64,000 bases of DNA from an uncultured Bacteroidales bacterium (lineage in GTDB: Bacteria > Bacteroidota > Bacteroidia > Bacteroidales > P3), in the NCBI GenBank assembly GCA_905233475.1, contig CAJOEN010000012.1, positions 62,001-126,000 of the forward strand, written 5' to 3'. Under the pieces are notes generated by a model that did not search any database, was not told the origin of the DNA, and saw only the letters and a list, made by a program, of their open reading frames with translations. The position numbers and the translations under genes were made by a program. Positions 49,535 through 58,255 of this stretch are shown here, piece after piece. The number at the start of each line of letters is the position of its first letter. Within the stretch, counting starts at the first letter, position 1.

Positions 49535-50056
49535 TTATTCGGCTTTTTCCGACATGGTCTTCAAAACTCCGGTCAATGTGTTTGCGCCAGACTGCAACTG
49601 CGAAACCACGTTCTTGATAGGCGACTGCAGCAGTGCCACAACGTCGGCAATGAGTTCGTTCTTGGACTTGATATTTACCAAAGCGTCCAAGTTCTCGTCG
49701 CCAACATAGAAAGCCTCTTCTACATACGCACCTTTGAGTACGGGTTTCTGGTTCTGTGCTCTGAACTCTTTTATGAGTTTTGCGGGAGCATTGTTGGAGT
49801 TCGAAAGCATTATCGAAGTCTCGCCTTTGATAACAGGGAACAACTCGGAATAGTCGAAGCCTGTCTTTTCCATTGCCTTGATGAGCAATGTGTTCTTAAC
49901 AACCAACAGTTTCACCTCGCGGCGGAATGCCAGACGACGCAGTTTGCTTGTCTGTACGGAATTGAATCCTCCGATATCAGCGATATACAGGTGGGAGTAA
50001 TTCTTTATTTCCTCGCAAAGTGAGTCTATCAGTTGGGCTTTCAGTTCTTTTCTCAT
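49535..50056 (-). CDS. rplJ: 50S ribosomal protein L10
   Basis: L10 anchors L7/L12 to 23S rRNA. The 173-residue protein starts MRKELKAQLIDSL, contains VVKNTLLIKAMEKTG, and ends in the L12-binding helix. Only 29 bp separate it from rplA, so the long L10-binding leader of E. coli is absent; autoregulation, if any, must use another site. Confidence 0.97.
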   Translation of the reverse strand: MRKELKAQLIDSLCEEIKNYSHLYIADIGGFNSVQTSKLRRLAFRREVKLLVVKNTLLIKAMEKTGFDYSELFPVIKGETSIMLSNSNNAPAKLIKEFRAQNQKPVLKGAYVEEAFYVGDENLDALVNIKSKNELIADVVALLQSPIKNVVSQLQSGANTLTGVLKTMSEKAE

Positions 50057-50085
50057 AATGTTTCGAAAGTTTACTAATTATTTAC

Positions 50086-50781
50086 TTACAAGCTAATGGA
50101 TTTGGAATCGACTTTCACACCGGGACTCATAGTGCTGGATATTGCTATGCTCTTCACGTATGTACCCTTAGCGGCGGCGGGTTTCAGCTTGATAATGGCC
50201 TGAAGCACCTCGCGTGCGTTTTCCACTATTTTGTTGGGCTCGAAAGACACTTTTGCCACTGCTGTGTGGATGATACCAAATTTGTCAACCTTGAAGTCGA
50301 TTTTACCGGCCTTAGCTTCTGTAACTGCTTTGCCAACTTCCATAGTAACTGTGCCTGTTTTGGGGTTGGGCATAAGTCCGCGAGGTCCGAGGATTTTTCC
50401 CAGCGCTCCTACTTTAGGCATTACGCTCGGCATGGTAATAATAACATCTACATCCGTCCAACCGCCTTTTATTTTTGCGATATAGTCGTCTAATCCGTAA
50501 TAATCGGCTCCGGCTGCCTTAGCTTCTTCTTCCTTGTCGGGAGTGCAGAGCACAAGCACGCGCACCACTTTACCTGTTCCGTGAGGCAATGTAACGCTGC
50601 CGCGAACCATCTGGTTGGCTTTGCGGGGGTCAACGCCCAAGCGTACATCCAAATCAACGGAAGCGTCGAACTTGGTGTAGGTGATGTCCTTTACCACCGA
50701 CACGGCTTCCTCCAAAGAGTAAACCTTAGTCTTGTCGAATTTTGCTAAAGCTTCTTTTTGTTTCTTAGATAGTTTTGCCAT
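50086..50781 (-). CDS. rplA: 50S ribosomal protein L1
   Basis: L1 binds 23S rRNA at the E-site stalk and represses its own operon in other bacteria. The 231-residue protein has the family signature [17 protein letters not shown] and the N-terminal [15 protein letters not shown]. It lies 19 bp after rplK. Confidence 0.98.
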   Translation of the reverse strand: MAKLSKKQKEALAKFDKTKVYSLEEAVSVVKDITYTKFDASVDLDVRLGVDPRKANQMVRGSVTLPHGTGKVVRVLVLCTPDKEEEAKAAGADYYGLDDYIAKIKGGWTDVDVIITMPSVMPKVGALGKILGPRGLMPNPKTGTVTMEVGKAVTEAKAGKIDFKVDKFGIIHTAVAKVSFEPNKIVENAREVLQAIIKLKPAAAKGTYVKSIAISSTMSPGVKVDSKSISL

Positions 50782-50800
50782 GTTTTTTTACTTAATTAAT

Positions 50801-51244
50801 TTATTTAGCCAAGGGGTTCTCACCCGTAACAGTGATACCCATACTTCTTGCAGTACCAGCCACCATGCTCATTGCCGACTCAATTGTGAAACAGTTGAGG
50901 TCGGGCATTTTGGCTTCTGCAATCTGACGCACCTGCTCCCAAGTTACGGAAGCGACTTTGTTGCGGTTAGGTTCGGCCGAACCGCTCTTCAACTTGGCCA
51001 CTTCTTTCAACTGGATGGCTACAGGGGTCGTTTTAATTACAAAATCAAAGGACTTGTCGGTGTAAACAGTGATGATGGCGGGAACTATTTTTCCGGCCAT
51101 ATCCTGAGTTCTTGCGTTGAACTGTTTGCAGAACTCCATGATGTTCACGCCTTTAGCACCCAAAGCAGGTCCCACTGGAGGGGCCGGATTGGCGGCACCG
51201 CCTTTGATTTGCAATTTGATCAATCCTGCAACTTCTTTTGCCAT
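50801..51244 (-). CDS. rplK: 50S ribosomal protein L11
   Basis: L11 binds the GTPase-associated region of 23S rRNA. The 147-residue protein has [31 protein letters not shown] at its start and the C-terminal rRNA-binding domain ending [15 protein letters not shown]. It lies 60 bp downstream of nusG in the conserved order nusG-rplK-rplA. Confidence 0.98.
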   Translation of the reverse strand: MAKEVAGLIKLQIKGGAANPAPPVGPALGAKGVNIMEFCKQFNARTQDMAGKIVPAIITVYTDKSFDFVIKTTPVAIQLKEVAKLKSGSAEPNRNKVASVTWEQVRQIAEAKMPDLNCFTIESAMSMVAGTARSMGITVTGENPLAK

Positions 51245-51304
51245 TTGTGATAAATGCTAAATTTGTTATTACTAATAAAATTGACTTTTTGGCTTTGCCT
51301 ATGA

Positions 51305-51850
51305 CTACTCTTTCTCCACCTGTCCGAAGTTGAGTTCCAAAGGTGTGCGGCGACCGAATATCTTGACCATTACTACAAGTTTTTTCTTGTCCTCCATCAC
51401 CTCTTCCACAACTCCGCTGAAGCTGTTGAAAGGTCCGTCAACAACCTTTACATTCTCACCTACGATGAACGGGTCGGCGTATCCCTCGCCCTTTTCGCGG
51501 TCGTCATCAACCTTGCCTAAGATGCGGTTCACTTCCGAGTCGCGCATGGGAATGGGTTTACCGTCCTTTTCACGCAGAAAATCAATAACATTTGGAACAT
51601 TCTGAATGATCTGAGCTATTTCACCCGCCAAAGCAGCTTCCACCAACACATAACCCGGAAAGAAATTACGTTCTTTCATAACTTTCTTGCCGTTACGTAT
51701 TGACCAAACTTTTTCGGTAGGTATGAGCACCTGCGAAACATATTGCTGCAAACCAAGTCGCGACACCTCGTTGAGGATGTATTCCCTTGCTTTGTTTTCC
51801 TTTCCGCTTATGGCTCTAACCACATACCATTTTTTCACTTGTTCTTCCAT
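51305..51850 (-). CDS. nusG: Transcription termination/antitermination factor NusG
   Basis: NusG binds RNA polymerase and couples it to Rho or to the ribosome. The 181-residue protein has the NGN domain (KKWYVVRAISGKENKAREYI) and a KOW domain at the C terminus (VKVVDGPFNSFSGVVEEV). A short perfect hairpin lies about 25 bp before its ATG. The 139-bp gap to secE is wider than usual. Confidence 0.98.
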   Translation of the reverse strand: MEEQVKKWYVVRAISGKENKAREYILNEVSRLGLQQYVSQVLIPTEKVWSIRNGKKVMKERNFFPGYVLVEAALAGEIAQIIQNVPNVIDFLREKDGKPIPMRDSEVNRILGKVDDDREKGEGYADPFIVGENVKVVDGPFNSFSGVVEEVMEDKKKLVVMVKIFGRRTPLELNFGQVEKE

Positions 51851-51874
51851 ATACCAATTTCTTCTTGTAATTGC

Positions 51875-51889
51875 TGTGGCATTGCCACA
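51875..51889 (-). promoter_or_regulatory. Short hairpin before nusG
   Basis: TGTGGC and GCCACA form a perfect 6-bp stem with a three-base loop about 25 bases upstream of the nusG ATG. It is too weak to be a terminator. It may affect translation, which is only a guess. Confidence 0.25.
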
Positions 51890-51989
51890 TACTTTATTTA
51901 TAAATATTCTCCTATCGCTTGTCGTCGCACGTTTTCAATATTTTTATTGGGAAGCAAAATACGTGCGGCTATCTTCTCACGAAGAAACT

Positions 51990-52205
51990 TTATTTGAATA
52001 TATCGTAAAAGTATCCTAATATTCCTCTCCAACCCATATCTTGTGCTCCGAATATGAAATCCATCAGAAACACTATGAGTGCAAGAATGAGTGCAGCTAC
52101 TGCCACAACAATGGCACTGCTCTGCAGCTCCTGAAACGATGGCCACGACGTTTTGTGAACGAGTTCGTCGTAGCAACTTTTTACGTAATCGCCTATTTTC
52201 GACAT
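51990..52205 (-). CDS. secE: Preprotein translocase subunit SecE
   Basis: SecE clamps SecY in the Sec translocon. This is the short, single-helix form: 71 residues with the conserved amphipathic segment DELVHKTSWPSFQELQSSA followed by one membrane helix (about 30-52). It sits between tRNA-Trp and nusG, the standard location. Confidence 0.95.
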   Translation of the reverse strand: MSKIGDYVKSCYDELVHKTSWPSFQELQSSAIVVAVAALILALIVFLMDFIFGAQDMGWRGILGYFYDIFK

Positions 52206-52224
52206 GTTATCTTTTAATTTTTTG

Positions 52225-52295
52225 CAGGGGCAGAGAGATTCGAACTCCCATCAACGGTTTTGGAGACCGCTATTCTGCCCTTAAACTATGCCCCT
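52225..52295 (-). tRNA. tRNA-Trp (anticodon CCA)
   Basis: The minus strand folds into a cloverleaf: acceptor AGGGGCA/TGCCCCT, anticodon stem GCGGT/ACCGT with loop CTCCAAA (CCA), and T-arm GGGAG-TTCGAAT-CTCTC. CCA is not encoded. It lies 19 bp before secE and 58 bp after tuf. Confidence 0.93.
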
Positions 52296-52353
52296 TTTTC
52301 AAAAAACGGGCAGGGTTATCCTACCCGTTTTCTTTCGTTATAATAACTAATGA

Positions 52354-53541
52354 TTAGTCTAACAGTTTGGTTACCTGACCGGCGCCTACTGTACGACCGC
52401 CTTCGCGGATAGCGAAACGCAGGTTCTCGTTCAGAGCGATTTCGGAGATCAGATCAACGGTGATTGTCAGGTTATCGCCGGGCATTACCATCTCACGGCC
52501 TTCGGGCAGGGAGATTTCGCCGGTAACGTCAGTTGTACGGAAGTAGAACTGAGGACGATATTTGTTGTGGAACGGAGTGTGACGGCCACCTTCTTCTTTC
52601 TTCAGAACGTAAACCTCTGCCTGGAATTTCTTGTGAGGTTTGATTGAGCCGGGTTTTGCAATAACCATACCACGACGGATTTCGTCTTTGTCGATACCAC
52701 GGAGCAACAGACCTACGTTATCACCAGCTTCACCTTCGTCGAGGATTTTGCGGAACATCTCAACGCCTGTAACAACTGATTTCAGTTTTTCAGCACCCAT
52801 ACCGATGATGTCAACGGGGTCGGAGGTGTGGATAACACCGGTTTCGATACGACCTGTGGCAACTGTACCACGACCTGTGATAGAGAACACGTCCTCGATA
52901 GGCATGAGGAAGTCTTTATCTTTGTCGCGAACGGGCAGAGGAATCCATGTATCAACAGCGTCCATAAGTTCTTCGATAACGGGAACCCACTTCGGGTCGT
53001 CGTTAAGTCCGCCAAGTGCGGAACCACGGATGATTGGGGTGTCGTCGCCTTCGAAACCGTAGAAGCTCAGGAGGTCGCGGATTTCCATTTCAACGAGGTC
53101 GAGAAGTTCGGGGTCGTCAACCAAGTCCACTTTGTTCATGAAAACAACCATTTTTGGCACACCTACTTGTTTTGCCAAAAGGATATGTTCACGTGTCTGG
53201 GGCATGGGACCGTCGGTGGCGGCTACCACGAGGATAGCACCGTCCATCTGAGCGGCACCAGTTACCATGTTTTTCACGTAGTCAGCGTGGCCCGGGCAGT
53301 CAACGTGTGCGTAGTGGCGGGTTTCTGTCTGATATTCAACGTGTGCGGTGTTGATGGTGATACCTCTTTCCTTTTCTTCCGGAGCCGAGTCGATGGAGTC
53401 GAAAGACTTTATTTCGGAGAGGCCTTTTGAAGCCAGCACTTTAGTAATAGCGGCTGTCAGAGTTGTTTTACCATGGTCAACGTGGCCGATGGTACCAATG
53501 TTTACGTGAGGTTTTGAACGCTCAAATTTTTCTTTTGCCAT
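52354..53541 (-). CDS. tuf: Elongation factor Tu
   Basis: EF-Tu carries aminoacyl-tRNA to the ribosome as a GTP complex. The 395-residue protein has GHVDHGKT (G1), [12 protein letters not shown] (G3), NKVD (G4) and intact domains 2 and 3. The end [15 protein letters not shown] is standard. It is flanked by tRNA genes on both sides, four upstream and tRNA-Trp downstream, which matches the E. coli tufB locus. Confidence 0.99.
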   Translation of the reverse strand: MAKEKFERSKPHVNIGTIGHVDHGKTTLTAAITKVLASKGLSEIKSFDSIDSAPEEKERGITINTAHVEYQTETRHYAHVDCPGHADYVKNMVTGAAQMDGAILVVAATDGPMPQTREHILLAKQVGVPKMVVFMNKVDLVDDPELLDLVEMEIRDLLSFYGFEGDDTPIIRGSALGGLNDDPKWVPVIEELMDAVDTWIPLPVRDKDKDFLMPIEDVFSITGRGTVATGRIETGVIHTSDPVDIIGMGAEKLKSVVTGVEMFRKILDEGEAGDNVGLLLRGIDKDEIRRGMVIAKPGSIKPHKKFQAEVYVLKKEEGGRHTPFHNKYRPQFYFRTTDVTGEISLPEGREMVMPGDNLTITVDLISEIALNENLRFAIREGGRTVGAGQVTKLLD

Positions 53542-53650
53542 TGTATTTCTGTATTAAACTGTTTATAAATATTTGATTTCATTACACTACTCAATTCCTC
53601 ACCCGAATTGTCTTTTTTCAAGACTTTCCGTCGATGAGGAACCGATTTTG

Positions 53651-53722
<72 letters not shown>

Positions 53723-53797
53723 TTTTTTTTCGATAAAAAAACGAACGAGAAAGATATATTTTGTCTCTCCTTCGTTCGAGCTTTTTTCTCTTTTTGG

Positions 53798-53870
53798 AGC
53801 GGAAGACGGGGCTCGAACCCGCCACCTATAGCTTGGAAGGCTATCGCTCTACCAAATGAGCTACTTCCGC
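53798..53870 (-). tRNA. tRNA-Gly (anticodon TCC)
   Basis: Cloverleaf on the minus strand: acceptor GCGGAAG/CTTCCGC, anticodon stem ATAGC/GCTAT with CTTCCAA (TCC), and T-arm GCGGG-TTCGAGC-CCCGT. It is third in the tRNA cluster. Confidence 0.93.
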
Positions 53871-53878
53871 AAGGCTTG

Positions 53879-53960
53879 TGGGGAAGGGTGGACTCGAACC
53901 ACCGAACTCTTCCGAGGACAGATTTACAGTCTGTTGCAATTGCCACTATGCGACTTCCCC
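53879..53960 (-). tRNA. tRNA-Tyr (anticodon GTA)
   Basis: At 82 bases it is a class II tRNA with a long variable arm (TCCTCGGAAGAG region). The acceptor is GGGGAAG/CTTCCCC, the anticodon loop CTGTAAA (GTA), and the T-loop TTCGAGT. Confidence 0.93.
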
Positions 53961-54000
53961 TTATTTTTCCCTCCCTGTTCGATATTTATCGAAAGAGCGG

Positions 54001-54074
54001 AGCCGATGGAGGGATTCGAACCCCCGACAGGCTGATTACAAATCAGCTACTCTGGCCAACTGAGTTACATCGGC
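54001..54074 (-). tRNA. tRNA-Thr (anticodon TGT)
   Basis: Cloverleaf on the minus strand: acceptor GCCGATG/CATCGGC, anticodon stem GCTGA/TCAGC with loop TTTGTAA (TGT), and T-arm GGGGG-TTCGAAT-CCCTC. It is the first gene of the tRNA-tuf-sec-nus-rpl-rpo run. Confidence 0.93.
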
Positions 54075-54118
54075 TTATGTATCATTTTTTCAAATAACTC
54101 GTTTTATTTTTGAGTTTG

Positions 54119-54149
54119 CAAAATTACACATTTTTTTCGGTTCGGCAAA
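54119..54149 (-). promoter_or_regulatory. Promoter of the tRNA-tuf operon
   Basis: TTTG (54146-54149) and TAATTTTG (54119-54126) on the minus strand are 19 bp apart, a perfect Bacteroidota promoter. The start site would fall near 54112, about 38 bases before the first tRNA. Confidence 0.8.
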
Positions 54150-54305
54150 ACTTTTTTCGTTTTTTTTCTCTGTTATTTTTTTATATTACTGATTTTCAAT
54201 AGACAAAATGTCTAAGTTTTTTTGTGTTTTTTGCGGATTTAATTAATTTTTTTGTGCTGTACTAATAGTCCAATTTCGTTTTTTAAACATCTTTCAACAA
54301 AAAAA

Positions 54306-54325
54306 GCATCTCTAAAAAGAGATGC
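54306..54325 (-). terminator. Terminator after the 154-residue lipoprotein gene
   Basis: An 8-bp perfect stem (GCATCTCT/AGAGATGC) with an AAAA loop is followed on the minus strand by a seven-T run. It lies 29 bp past the gene's stop and insulates the tRNA-tuf promoter region (54075-54305), in which I see only that promoter. Confidence 0.85.
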
Positions 54326-54354
54326 CTTATTATTGTGGTTTTATTTATTTCTGG

Positions 54355-54819
54355 CTATCTATTGCGCAATATGGATATTTTGAAATTTATGTCATACGCC
54401 GGTCTATAGCATTGAAAATCGGAGTCTTCTATAATAAATGATATTTGACCGCTGGTGCAGAAATAGCGGTAGGTTTCTATTCTGTTTGACGGGGTGTCGA
54501 ACATTGGCAGTATGTATGGTAACGGATGGTCTTTGTATATTCCTAATACCTCGTCGTAATAATAGTAAACAACCTGAACCATTCCTTTTTCTATAACATC
54601 CTGCGTAAGAGCGGGAATCGAGCAGTCGTACATCAAGGTACAACCTTCTTCGCCCGGGACTCCGTCAATGCGCCATTGTCTGGGATGTACTGTGATATTA
54701 AAAGTTTGTAGAGAGAGTTCGGGGTAACTACTGCCTCCTGTTTCGTAAACGTCGCCGCCTATGCAGCTTGTCATCAGCATCGTTAGTGCTATGACTACGG
54801 GTAAAATCAATCTTTTCAT
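54355..54819 (-). CDS. Lipoprotein of unknown function
   Basis: The 154-residue protein has a lipoprotein signal ending in MTSC, so the mature chain starts at Cys19. The remainder looks all-beta (LQTFNITVHPRQWRIDG, MVQVVYYYYDEVLGIYK, GQISFIIEDSDFQCYRPAYDINFKISIL). This layout is common in small Bacteroidota lipoproteins, but I cannot assign a family. It lies 9 bp after the exonuclease gene and ends at a clear terminator. Confidence 0.75.
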   Translation of the reverse strand: MKRLILPVVIALTMLMTSCIGGDVYETGGSSYPELSLQTFNITVHPRQWRIDGVPGEEGCTLMYDCSIPALTQDVIEKGMVQVVYYYYDEVLGIYKDHPLPYILPMFDTPSNRIETYRYFCTSGQISFIIEDSDFQCYRPAYDINFKISILRNR

Positions 54820-54828
54820 ATTGTCTTT

Positions 54829-55560
54829 TTATTTAATTGTTATGATATTGTCTTCGTTTTCGAGTCGCTTGTCGGATATGTTTTTTAGCCGGAAAAACAG
54901 TTTAGCGACGGTTATTGTGTCTTTTTCGCAATATTTGGCTATGCGCGGAAGATCTTTGTCTTTCCAATAGACGCCATACACCATACTGCCGTTGATGTCG
55001 TCCTTGGGTGTGGGTATGCCGAAAATAGTGGCCAGAAGTTCGAGGGATGTGTAGTGTTTGTAGTCGCCGAATTTCCACATGTCGAGGGTGTCGAGGTGGG
55101 GGTTCTCCCACGGACGCATGCCCGATATGTTGATGATTTTGGGCAGCGTCATGCCGTTGATGAGCATGCGACGTGCTATAAACGGTATGTCGAACTCTTT
55201 TATGTTATGTCCGCAGAAACGGCTGTTGGCGTCGTTGAAGTAGGTCTCCACTATTTTGGCGAAGTCGGTTAGGAGCTTCTTTTCGTCGTGTCCGACAAAG
55301 GAGTGGACATAGAATTTGTCTTTTTTGAAGAATCCAACCGATATACATATCACCTTGCCGAATTCGGCGTATATGCCGGCACGTTCGTACACTTCGGAGG
55401 GTGAACTTTCGGGACAACTTTCGAAACGTACCAAGTTTTGGTATTTTTTGTCCCAAAGGTAGCGTGTCTGCTCATCGGCATCCTCGTATGTGGGGTAGAG
55501 CGGTGCCGTTTCAACATCGAGAAACAGTATTTTATCAACTACTATGTCGTTGTTTTTCAT
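54829..55560 (-). CDS. DEDD-type 3'-5' exonuclease (PolB-exonuclease-like)
   Basis: The 243-residue cytoplasmic protein has the three exonuclease motifs: FLDVETAP (Exo I, D15 and E17), FCGHNIKEFDIPF (Exo II) and YCEKDTITVA (Exo III). This is the pattern of predicted exonucleases related to the proofreading domain of family B DNA polymerases (COG3298 type). It probably degrades single-stranded DNA ends with two metal ions; its pathway is unknown. It is in a run with a lipoprotein (9 bp downstream) and an exported thioredoxin (9 bp upstream). Confidence 0.85.
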   Translation of the reverse strand: MKNNDIVVDKILFLDVETAPLYPTYEDADEQTRYLWDKKYQNLVRFESCPESSPSEVYERAGIYAEFGKVICISVGFFKKDKFYVHSFVGHDEKKLLTDFAKIVETYFNDANSRFCGHNIKEFDIPFIARRMLINGMTLPKIINISGMRPWENPHLDTLDMWKFGDYKHYTSLELLATIFGIPTPKDDINGSMVYGVYWKDKDLPRIAKYCEKDTITVAKLFFRLKNISDKRLENEDNIITIK

Positions 55561-55569
55561 GGGCTTAGG

Positions 55570-56019
55570 TTACTTCATGTACTTCTTGAGCCAAGTAAGC
55601 AGTTCCGTTTTTGTCATGTAGCCGACGTTACGACCAATCTCCTTTCCATTTTCGAAGACAACAAGGCAGGGGATTGCGCTGATATTGTATCTTTTGGTGA
55701 TGACGGACGCATCCTCTTGTTCGATATTGTACTTTGCCACCACTACTTTGCCGTCCAATTCCTGTGCTATGGCCTCAATGTTAGGGGCAATCATTTTGCA
55801 GGGACCGCACCACGAAGCCCAAAAATCAACCAAAACAAGGTTTTTCTTGTTTTTTATCGTCTTATCAAAATTACGTTCGGAAACAATTTCCTTCACCGAT
55901 ACATATTTATTGGTGTTTGTGGATTTTGCTGATTTTGATTTCTGTGCGTCGGCTTGTTGGGGAACGGCCATCAGCATTGTTATCGTGGCAAGCAGTGCCG
56001 CGTAGAATATTTTTTTCAT
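55570..56019 (-). CDS. Exported thioredoxin
   Basis: The 149-residue protein has a signal peptide (MKKIFYAALLATITMLMAVPQQADAQ) and a Ser/Lys/Thr-rich linker. A thioredoxin domain (about 48-149) follows with the active site WCGPC in VLVDFWASWCGPCKMIAPNI. The cis-proline is in ISAIPCLVVF. It should be periplasmic and act on disulfides there. It lies 9 bp upstream of the exonuclease gene. Confidence 0.9.
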   Translation of the reverse strand: MKKIFYAALLATITMLMAVPQQADAQKSKSAKSTNTNKYVSVKEIVSERNFDKTIKNKKNLVLVDFWASWCGPCKMIAPNIEAIAQELDGKVVVAKYNIEQEDASVITKRYNISAIPCLVVFENGKEIGRNVGYMTKTELLTWLKKYMK

Positions 56020-56176
56020 TGTGTCTTTTTTTTGCTTAGTAAAACGATTATTGTTTCTTGATATTGTATATGAGATACGTTTTTATTTTCTATGCTTTGT
56101 AAATTTTGGTGGCTATTTCTTACTGTGCCGCTCAAAAAAAATGCGAGCCTGAACATATCCGACTCGCTGTTTTCTG

Positions 56177-56247
56177 AGGTCTCTTCCAGATTCGAACTGG
56201 AGTAAACGGTTTTGCAGACCGGTACCTAGCCACTCGGTCAAGAGACC
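56177..56247 (-). tRNA. tRNA-Cys (anticodon GCA)
   Basis: Cloverleaf on the minus strand: acceptor GGTCTCT/AGAGACC, anticodon stem CGGT/ACCG with loop CTGCAAA (GCA), T-loop TTCGAAT, discriminator T. It has its own consensus promoter 16 bp upstream. Confidence 0.93.
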
Positions 56248-56262
56248 TTCTGTTTGGATTTG

Positions 56263-56294
56263 CAAAATTACGACTTTTTTTTCAAACAGACAAA
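56263..56294 (-). promoter_or_regulatory. Promoter of tRNA-Cys
   Basis: TTTG (56291-56294) and TAATTTTG (56263-56270) on the minus strand, 20 bp apart. The start site is predicted within about 10 bases of the tRNA 5' end. Confidence 0.78.
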
Positions 56295-56306
56295 TTTTTT
56301 TTCGCC

Positions 56307-57077
56307 TTAGCCGTAAACCATGACCTCAATTCCCTCATTACGAATAATTTGCGCATAGCTTTCGAGCTCTTCCACAGTGAGTTTTTCGAGCTTTTTTTCG
56401 GGCGTGGCGCGGTCGATGGCGTACAACATTACGTGTTTTGGACGTATTTTTTTCAGTATTTCTACGTATTCGGCAAACTCCTCGTCGGAGACGTTGGAAA
56501 CGGGATGCCCGTCGTTTTCGCCGCGCAGGAGCAGTGTCTGCACTATGCACTTGTTGCCGAAACGCACTAGATTTTCCACCAAGGTGTCGAAGTCGGGACA
56601 TGCGGGGGTGGGTTTGTTGATGGCGGCGCGCATGGCGGCGGTGCCGGCGTCGAGTTTAAGTACGGGGTTGTCCAGCTTTAGAACGGCGTCGAAAATCTCC
56701 GGCCTGCTGAGCTGGGTGGCGTTGGTAAGGAGCGTTACCACGGCCTTGGGGTAGTATTTGTCGCGCATTGCCATCACCATCTGGGCTACCTGCGGGAACT
56801 GCGGGTGCAGCGTAGGCTCGCCGTTGCCGGCAAAGGTGAAGGAATCCACCGGAACTCCCTGTGCCACAAGCTCTTTCAGGCGATTCTCCAAAAGAGTGGT
56901 AACTTCGTCGAGGGTGGGGAGTTTTATTTCGTTGCGTTCGGTTTCGCTGTTCCAGCCGCATTCGCAGTAAATGCAGTCGTAGGTGCACACCTTGCGCTGC
57001 AGGGGCAACAGGTTTACTCCGAGCGACGAGCCGAGGCGACGGCTGTGTATTGGTCCAATTATTGTTTCGAATAACAT
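56307..57077 (-). CDS. Radical SAM protein (COG0731-like)
   Basis: The 256-residue protein starts GPIHSRRLGSSLGVNLLP and binds a 4Fe-4S cluster through CTYDCIYC (CxxxCxxC). FTFAGNGEPTLHPQF supplies the SAM-binding GNGEPT motif. This combination is typical of the COG0731 radical SAM group, related to TYW1-type wyosine enzymes but short and lacking the flavodoxin part. The reaction is unknown. The 50-bp gap upstream of its ATG consists largely of a heptad repeat. Confidence 0.85.
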   Translation of the reverse strand: MLFETIIGPIHSRRLGSSLGVNLLPLQRKVCTYDCIYCECGWNSETERNEIKLPTLDEVTTLLENRLKELVAQGVPVDSFTFAGNGEPTLHPQFPQVAQMVMAMRDKYYPKAVVTLLTNATQLSRPEIFDAVLKLDNPVLKLDAGTAAMRAAINKPTPACPDFDTLVENLVRFGNKCIVQTLLLRGENDGHPVSNVSDEEFAEYVEILKKIRPKHVMLYAIDRATPEKKLEKLTVEELESYAQIIRNEGIEVMVYG

Positions 57078-57081
57078 TTTT

Positions 57082-57116
57082 ACAATTAATAATTAGTAGT
57101 GAGTAATTAGTAATTT
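57082..57116. repeat. Heptad repeat array upstream of the radical SAM gene
   Basis: Five in-phase 7-bp units (ACAATTA, ATAATTA, GTAGTGA, GTAATTA, GTAATTT) fill the space just before the ATG. The complement contains ATTACTAATTACTCA, also found in the array before queD. Confidence 0.6.
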
Positions 57117-57127
57117 TTGATTTCCTA

Positions 57128-57598
57128 TTAAAAAGAGAAACGCAGGGGAAGCAGGGTGTCGATGCCGTCGAACACCAGCACGGTGCCGCCTTCGTTGTAA
57201 AGTATTATCTCGATGTTTTCTCCGGCCACGTCCTGATATTCGGACATCACCTGCCGGCAGGCTCCGCAAGGGGTGGCGGCATATAGCTCGCCTTCGGCGT
57301 TTTTGCCCACAATGGCTATCTTGCGCATGGGCACCTTGGGGTATTGTGCCGAGGCGGCGAACATGGCGGTGCGTTCGGCGCAGAGCCCCGAAGGGTAGGC
57401 CACGTTTTCCTGATTGCTGCCGGTTACCGTTACGCCGTTGGCAAGCAGCACGGCGGCTCCCACGCAGAAATGCGAGTAGGGCGAATAGGCTGTGGAGGTG
57501 GCTTGGATGGCCTTGTCCAACAGCTGGCGCTCCTCGGCGGGAAGGGCGTCGGGCGAGGGGTATTCCTTGTATTTTATCCCTATGGTGCGGTTTTGCAT
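57128..57598 (-). CDS. cdd: Cytidine deaminase
   Basis: Cdd converts cytidine and deoxycytidine to the uracil nucleosides. Starting at ATG 57598 (MQNRTIGIKYKEY) gives 156 residues; a longer frame from 57718 would add 40 residues encoded by low-complexity repeat-like DNA and is rejected. The zinc site is CAERTA plus PCGACRQ, with the substrate segment TAYSPYSHFCVGAAVLLANG. This is the homotetrameric type. Confidence 0.93.
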   Translation of the reverse strand: MQNRTIGIKYKEYPSPDALPAEERQLLDKAIQATSTAYSPYSHFCVGAAVLLANGVTVTGSNQENVAYPSGLCAERTAMFAASAQYPKVPMRKIAIVGKNAEGELYAATPCGACRQVMSEYQDVAGENIEIILYNEGGTVLVFDGIDTLLPLRFSF

Positions 57599-57714
57599 GA
57601 CTTGCAGGTGTTTGACGTGAGAAAAAATGGTTTCTGTGCTTAATAACGACAAGCATTTTATATTATTGTCCGAATGTGCAACTTGAAAGTCGGGACGGTT
57701 TATTAAAGAAATAA

Positions 57715-57756
57715 GCAATTAGTAATGAATAATTTACAATTGACAATGAACAATCC
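57715..57756. repeat. Heptad repeat array between the thioredoxin-like gene and cdd
   Basis: Six in-phase 7-bp units (GCAATTA, GTAATGA, ATAATTT, ACAATTG, ACAATGA, ACAATCC) lie 19 bp downstream of the thioredoxin-like stop. Confidence 0.6.
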
Positions 57757-57775
57757 TTTGACCAACGATTACTGA

Positions 57776-58255
57776 CTACTTAGCCTCTGTTTCCACTGAT
57801 TGTTTGTTCCAGAGGCGGAGGAATTTTTCCACGCGTTTGCGGTTGTAGCCTGTGCCTTCTTCGAGGGATTCGGACTCCTGTATGTGTATGGGCGTTCCCT
57901 CGCTGTTGAGCACCACAAAGACGGGGTAGCCGAAGCGTCCGGGATTGCCGAGGAAGCGCATGGCCTCGAGGTTTTTGTTGGCTTTGGAGTAGTTTACGTG
58001 GATATAGACGTAGTCTTTCTGCATCAACGTGACAACAAGGCTGTCGGTGGTGGCGAACTGGGCAAATCGCAGACACCACGGGCACCAGTTCCCTCCGACT
58101 TGGCACATCACATAGCGGTTGCTTGCTTTTGCCTCGGCAACGGCGTTGCGTATCTGCTCCATGGCGTCGAGGCTTTCGTCGTAAACTTTCTGCTGCGCAA
58201 AGGCCGCGCTTGCTGCGCAGAGGCTCAGCAACAGGGAGAGGAAGAATTTTTTCAT
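57776..58255 (-). CDS. Exported thioredoxin-fold protein (WCPWC)
   Basis: From ATG 58255 the protein has 159 residues and a signal peptide (MKKFFLSLLLSLCAASAAFAQ). The domain resembles thioredoxin_7/DUF255-type proteins. VMCQVGGNWCPWCLRFAQF carries the redox pair in an unusual WCPWC setting, and the cis-proline is in RFGYPVFVVL. It should sit in the periplasm; the substrate is unknown. A -7 box TATCTTTG (58294-58301, minus strand) is 39 bp upstream. Confidence 0.85.
   Translation of the reverse strand: MKKFFLSLLLSLCAASAAFAQQKVYDESLDAMEQIRNAVAEAKASNRYVMCQVGGNWCPWCLRFAQFATTDSLVVTLMQKDYVYIHVNYSKANKNLEAMRFLGNPGRFGYPVFVVLNSEGTPIHIQESESLEEGTGYNRKRVEKFLRLWNKQSVETEAK

Noticed and set aside
51898-52176. 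92-codon minus-strand frame between secE and nusG
   Set aside because: Most of it is secE read in another frame; only the last 30 codons are outside, and they have no start.
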